Part shown: positions 63,358-64,000 of the stretch, piece after piece | Layout of the letters: every line of letters starts with the position of its first letter | Numbering within the stretch: position 1 is the stretch's first letter | NCBI GenBank assembly: GCA_029946125.1 | Contig: JAQSDX010000008.1 | Coordinates: 18,133-82,132 of the forward strand | Source of the DNA: Candidatus Methylobacter titanis | GTDB taxonomy: Bacteria > Pseudomonadota > Gammaproteobacteria > Methylococcales > Methylomonadaceae | Length of the DNA stretch: 64,000 nt | Direction: 5' to 3' | Notes under the pieces: model-generated | Told to the model about the DNA's origin: nothing | The model's input: the letters and a program-made list of their open reading frames with translations, nothing else | The model's database searches: none | Position numbers and translations under genes: made by a program

Positions 63358-63906
63358 ATGGCTGAAAGAGAAGACGTTGTTTTAACCCGGGATGTCAATA
63401 TTGTTACCATTCCTGACGGCAATACTGACACGTTAAGCCAGGGTCAGATAGTCACGATTCATCAGGCGCTTGGCGACAATTACACCGTAGTCACTGAACA
63501 TGGGCATATGGTGCGCATTGCCGGGATCGATGCCGATGCCTTGGGCAAGGAATCGCATCAGCTGCAAACGCTGGTATCGGAGACCGATGCGGCGGCAGTT
63601 GAACAAAACTGCTGGGAAGTGATGAAGACAGTTTACGATCCTGAAATCCCGGTCAATATTGTTGATCTTGGACTGGTTTATCAGTGCAAAGTAACCCCGG
63701 TAGATGAAGGCTTGAATGATGTTCATGTCATCATGACCCTGACTGCGCCAGGCTGTGGGATGGGGCCGGTTATCCAGAGCGACGTGGAAAAATGTATCCG
63801 CGCATTGCCCGGTGTCGATCATGTTAATGTCGAAGTGGTGCTTGACCCGCCCTGGTCGCGGGAAATGATGTCGGAAGTGGCGCAGTTGCAATTGGGATTG
63901 TATTAA
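63358..63906 (+). CDS. sufT: SufT-like Fe-S cluster assembly protein
   Basis: 182 aa. The core is the DUF59/MIP18 domain: EIPVNIVDLGLVYQ (about 97-110), DVHVIMTLTAPGCGMGPVIQ with the conserved Cys (about 137) and VEVVLDPPWSREMMSE. An N-terminal extension of about 80 residues, VVLTRDVNIVTIPDGNTDTL, is typical of the SufT annotation. 10 bp after the SDR. It assists maturation of Fe-S proteins. Confidence 0.85.
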   Translation: MAEREDVVLTRDVNIVTIPDGNTDTLSQGQIVTIHQALGDNYTVVTEHGHMVRIAGIDADALGKESHQLQTLVSETDAAAVEQNCWEVMKTVYDPEIPVNIVDLGLVYQCKVTPVDEGLNDVHVIMTLTAPGCGMGPVIQSDVEKCIRALPGVDHVNVEVVLDPPWSREMMSEVAQLQLGLY

Positions 63907-64000
63907 AGCCAGCGCAAAAATAACACTCGATGTTCAAGTTTTTAAGCTTAGAAATACGGCCGGAAAACGGGTAAGCTAATCAGTGTAAACTGCCACGTAT

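Noticed and set aside
1..64000. CRISPR array, tRNA, rRNA or prophage
   Set aside because: I looked for regularly spaced direct repeats, cloverleaf-like intergenic segments and phage structural genes and saw none. A covariance-model scan (tRNAscan-SE, Rfam) could still find a missed tRNA or small RNA.

Overview
The window reads as chromosomal DNA of moderate GC from a Gram-negative gammaproteobacterium. The dusB-fis pair, aroQ-accB-accC-prmA order, ubiG-gph-SDR cluster, rlmI, cutA-dsbD, a TonB-dependent receptor, a three-part type I secretion system and a Wzm/Wzt exporter all fit. A methanotroph-like member (Methylococcales) is my best guess, from the mix of exopolysaccharide genes, a PEP-CTERM/exosortase-type acyltransferase and abundant intergenic palindromes. 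No diagnostic gene such as pmo or mxa is present, so this is inference.

Layout. 1-9.5 kb (+): the end of a dTDP-rhamnose operon (rmlD-B-A, rmlD cut by the window edge), an aprDEF/prtDEF-like type I secretion operon with no visible substrate, then a GT2 glycosyltransferase overlapping a sugar-epimerase-like gene. 9.6-19.6 kb (-): one long surface-glycan operon. Read 5'->3' it is wzm, wzt, a truncated GT2 remnant, a methyltransferase-GNAT fusion, an acyltransferase-3 membrane protein, a GT4, a PIG-L deacetylase and a three-domain GT2 protein. 19.8-20.2 kb: a decayed IS4-type transposase. 20.3-28.5 kb: mixed small units: gloA, a YheT-like hydrolase, a broken LysR gene next to doxX-pirin-nitroreductase, an RRM protein, a TetR regulator with a flavin-binding-fold partner and a divergent 4-TM protein beside clear operators, a TauE-like exporter and a DUF502 protein. 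28.6-32.1 kb (-): oadG-oadA-oadB, a sodium-pumping decarboxylase. 32.3-34.8 kb (+): msrB-apeB and an AlkB-like dioxygenase, then a short IS200/IS605-like relic. 35.2-40.3 kb (+): an overlapping YfiR-like / GGDEF-EAL / TonB receptor operon. 40.6 kb (-): the PEP-CTERM-system acyltransferase. 41.8 kb (+): a SAM methyltransferase. 42.8-52.7 kb (-): housekeeping genes purD, purH, fis, dusB, two small unknowns (one with a metal-binding cysteine motif), rlmI, prmA, accC, accB and aroQ. 53-56.5 kb: a small secreted protein with a strong promoter, then tlpA-dsbD-cutA. 56.6-63.9 kb: fxsA, a DUF2892 protein, uvrD with an in-frame minisatellite, fbaA, ubiG, gph, an SDR and sufT.

How the genes work together. 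The first 20 kb builds and exports cell-surface carbohydrate: dTDP-rhamnose supply, glycosyltransferases, O-acylation, deacetylation and ABC export. The rest is mostly core metabolism: purine synthesis, malonyl-CoA synthesis, ubiquinone, Fe-S and disulfide biogenesis, and glycolysis/Calvin-type aldolase.

The most striking non-gene content is a dense set of intergenic perfect or near-perfect palindromes of several families, with arms of 9-22 bp. A few longer inverted-repeat units look like MITEs. I found no CRISPR array, phage, rRNA or recognisable tRNA. I did not identify a clear-cut new defence or biosynthetic system; the best leads are listed as findings.
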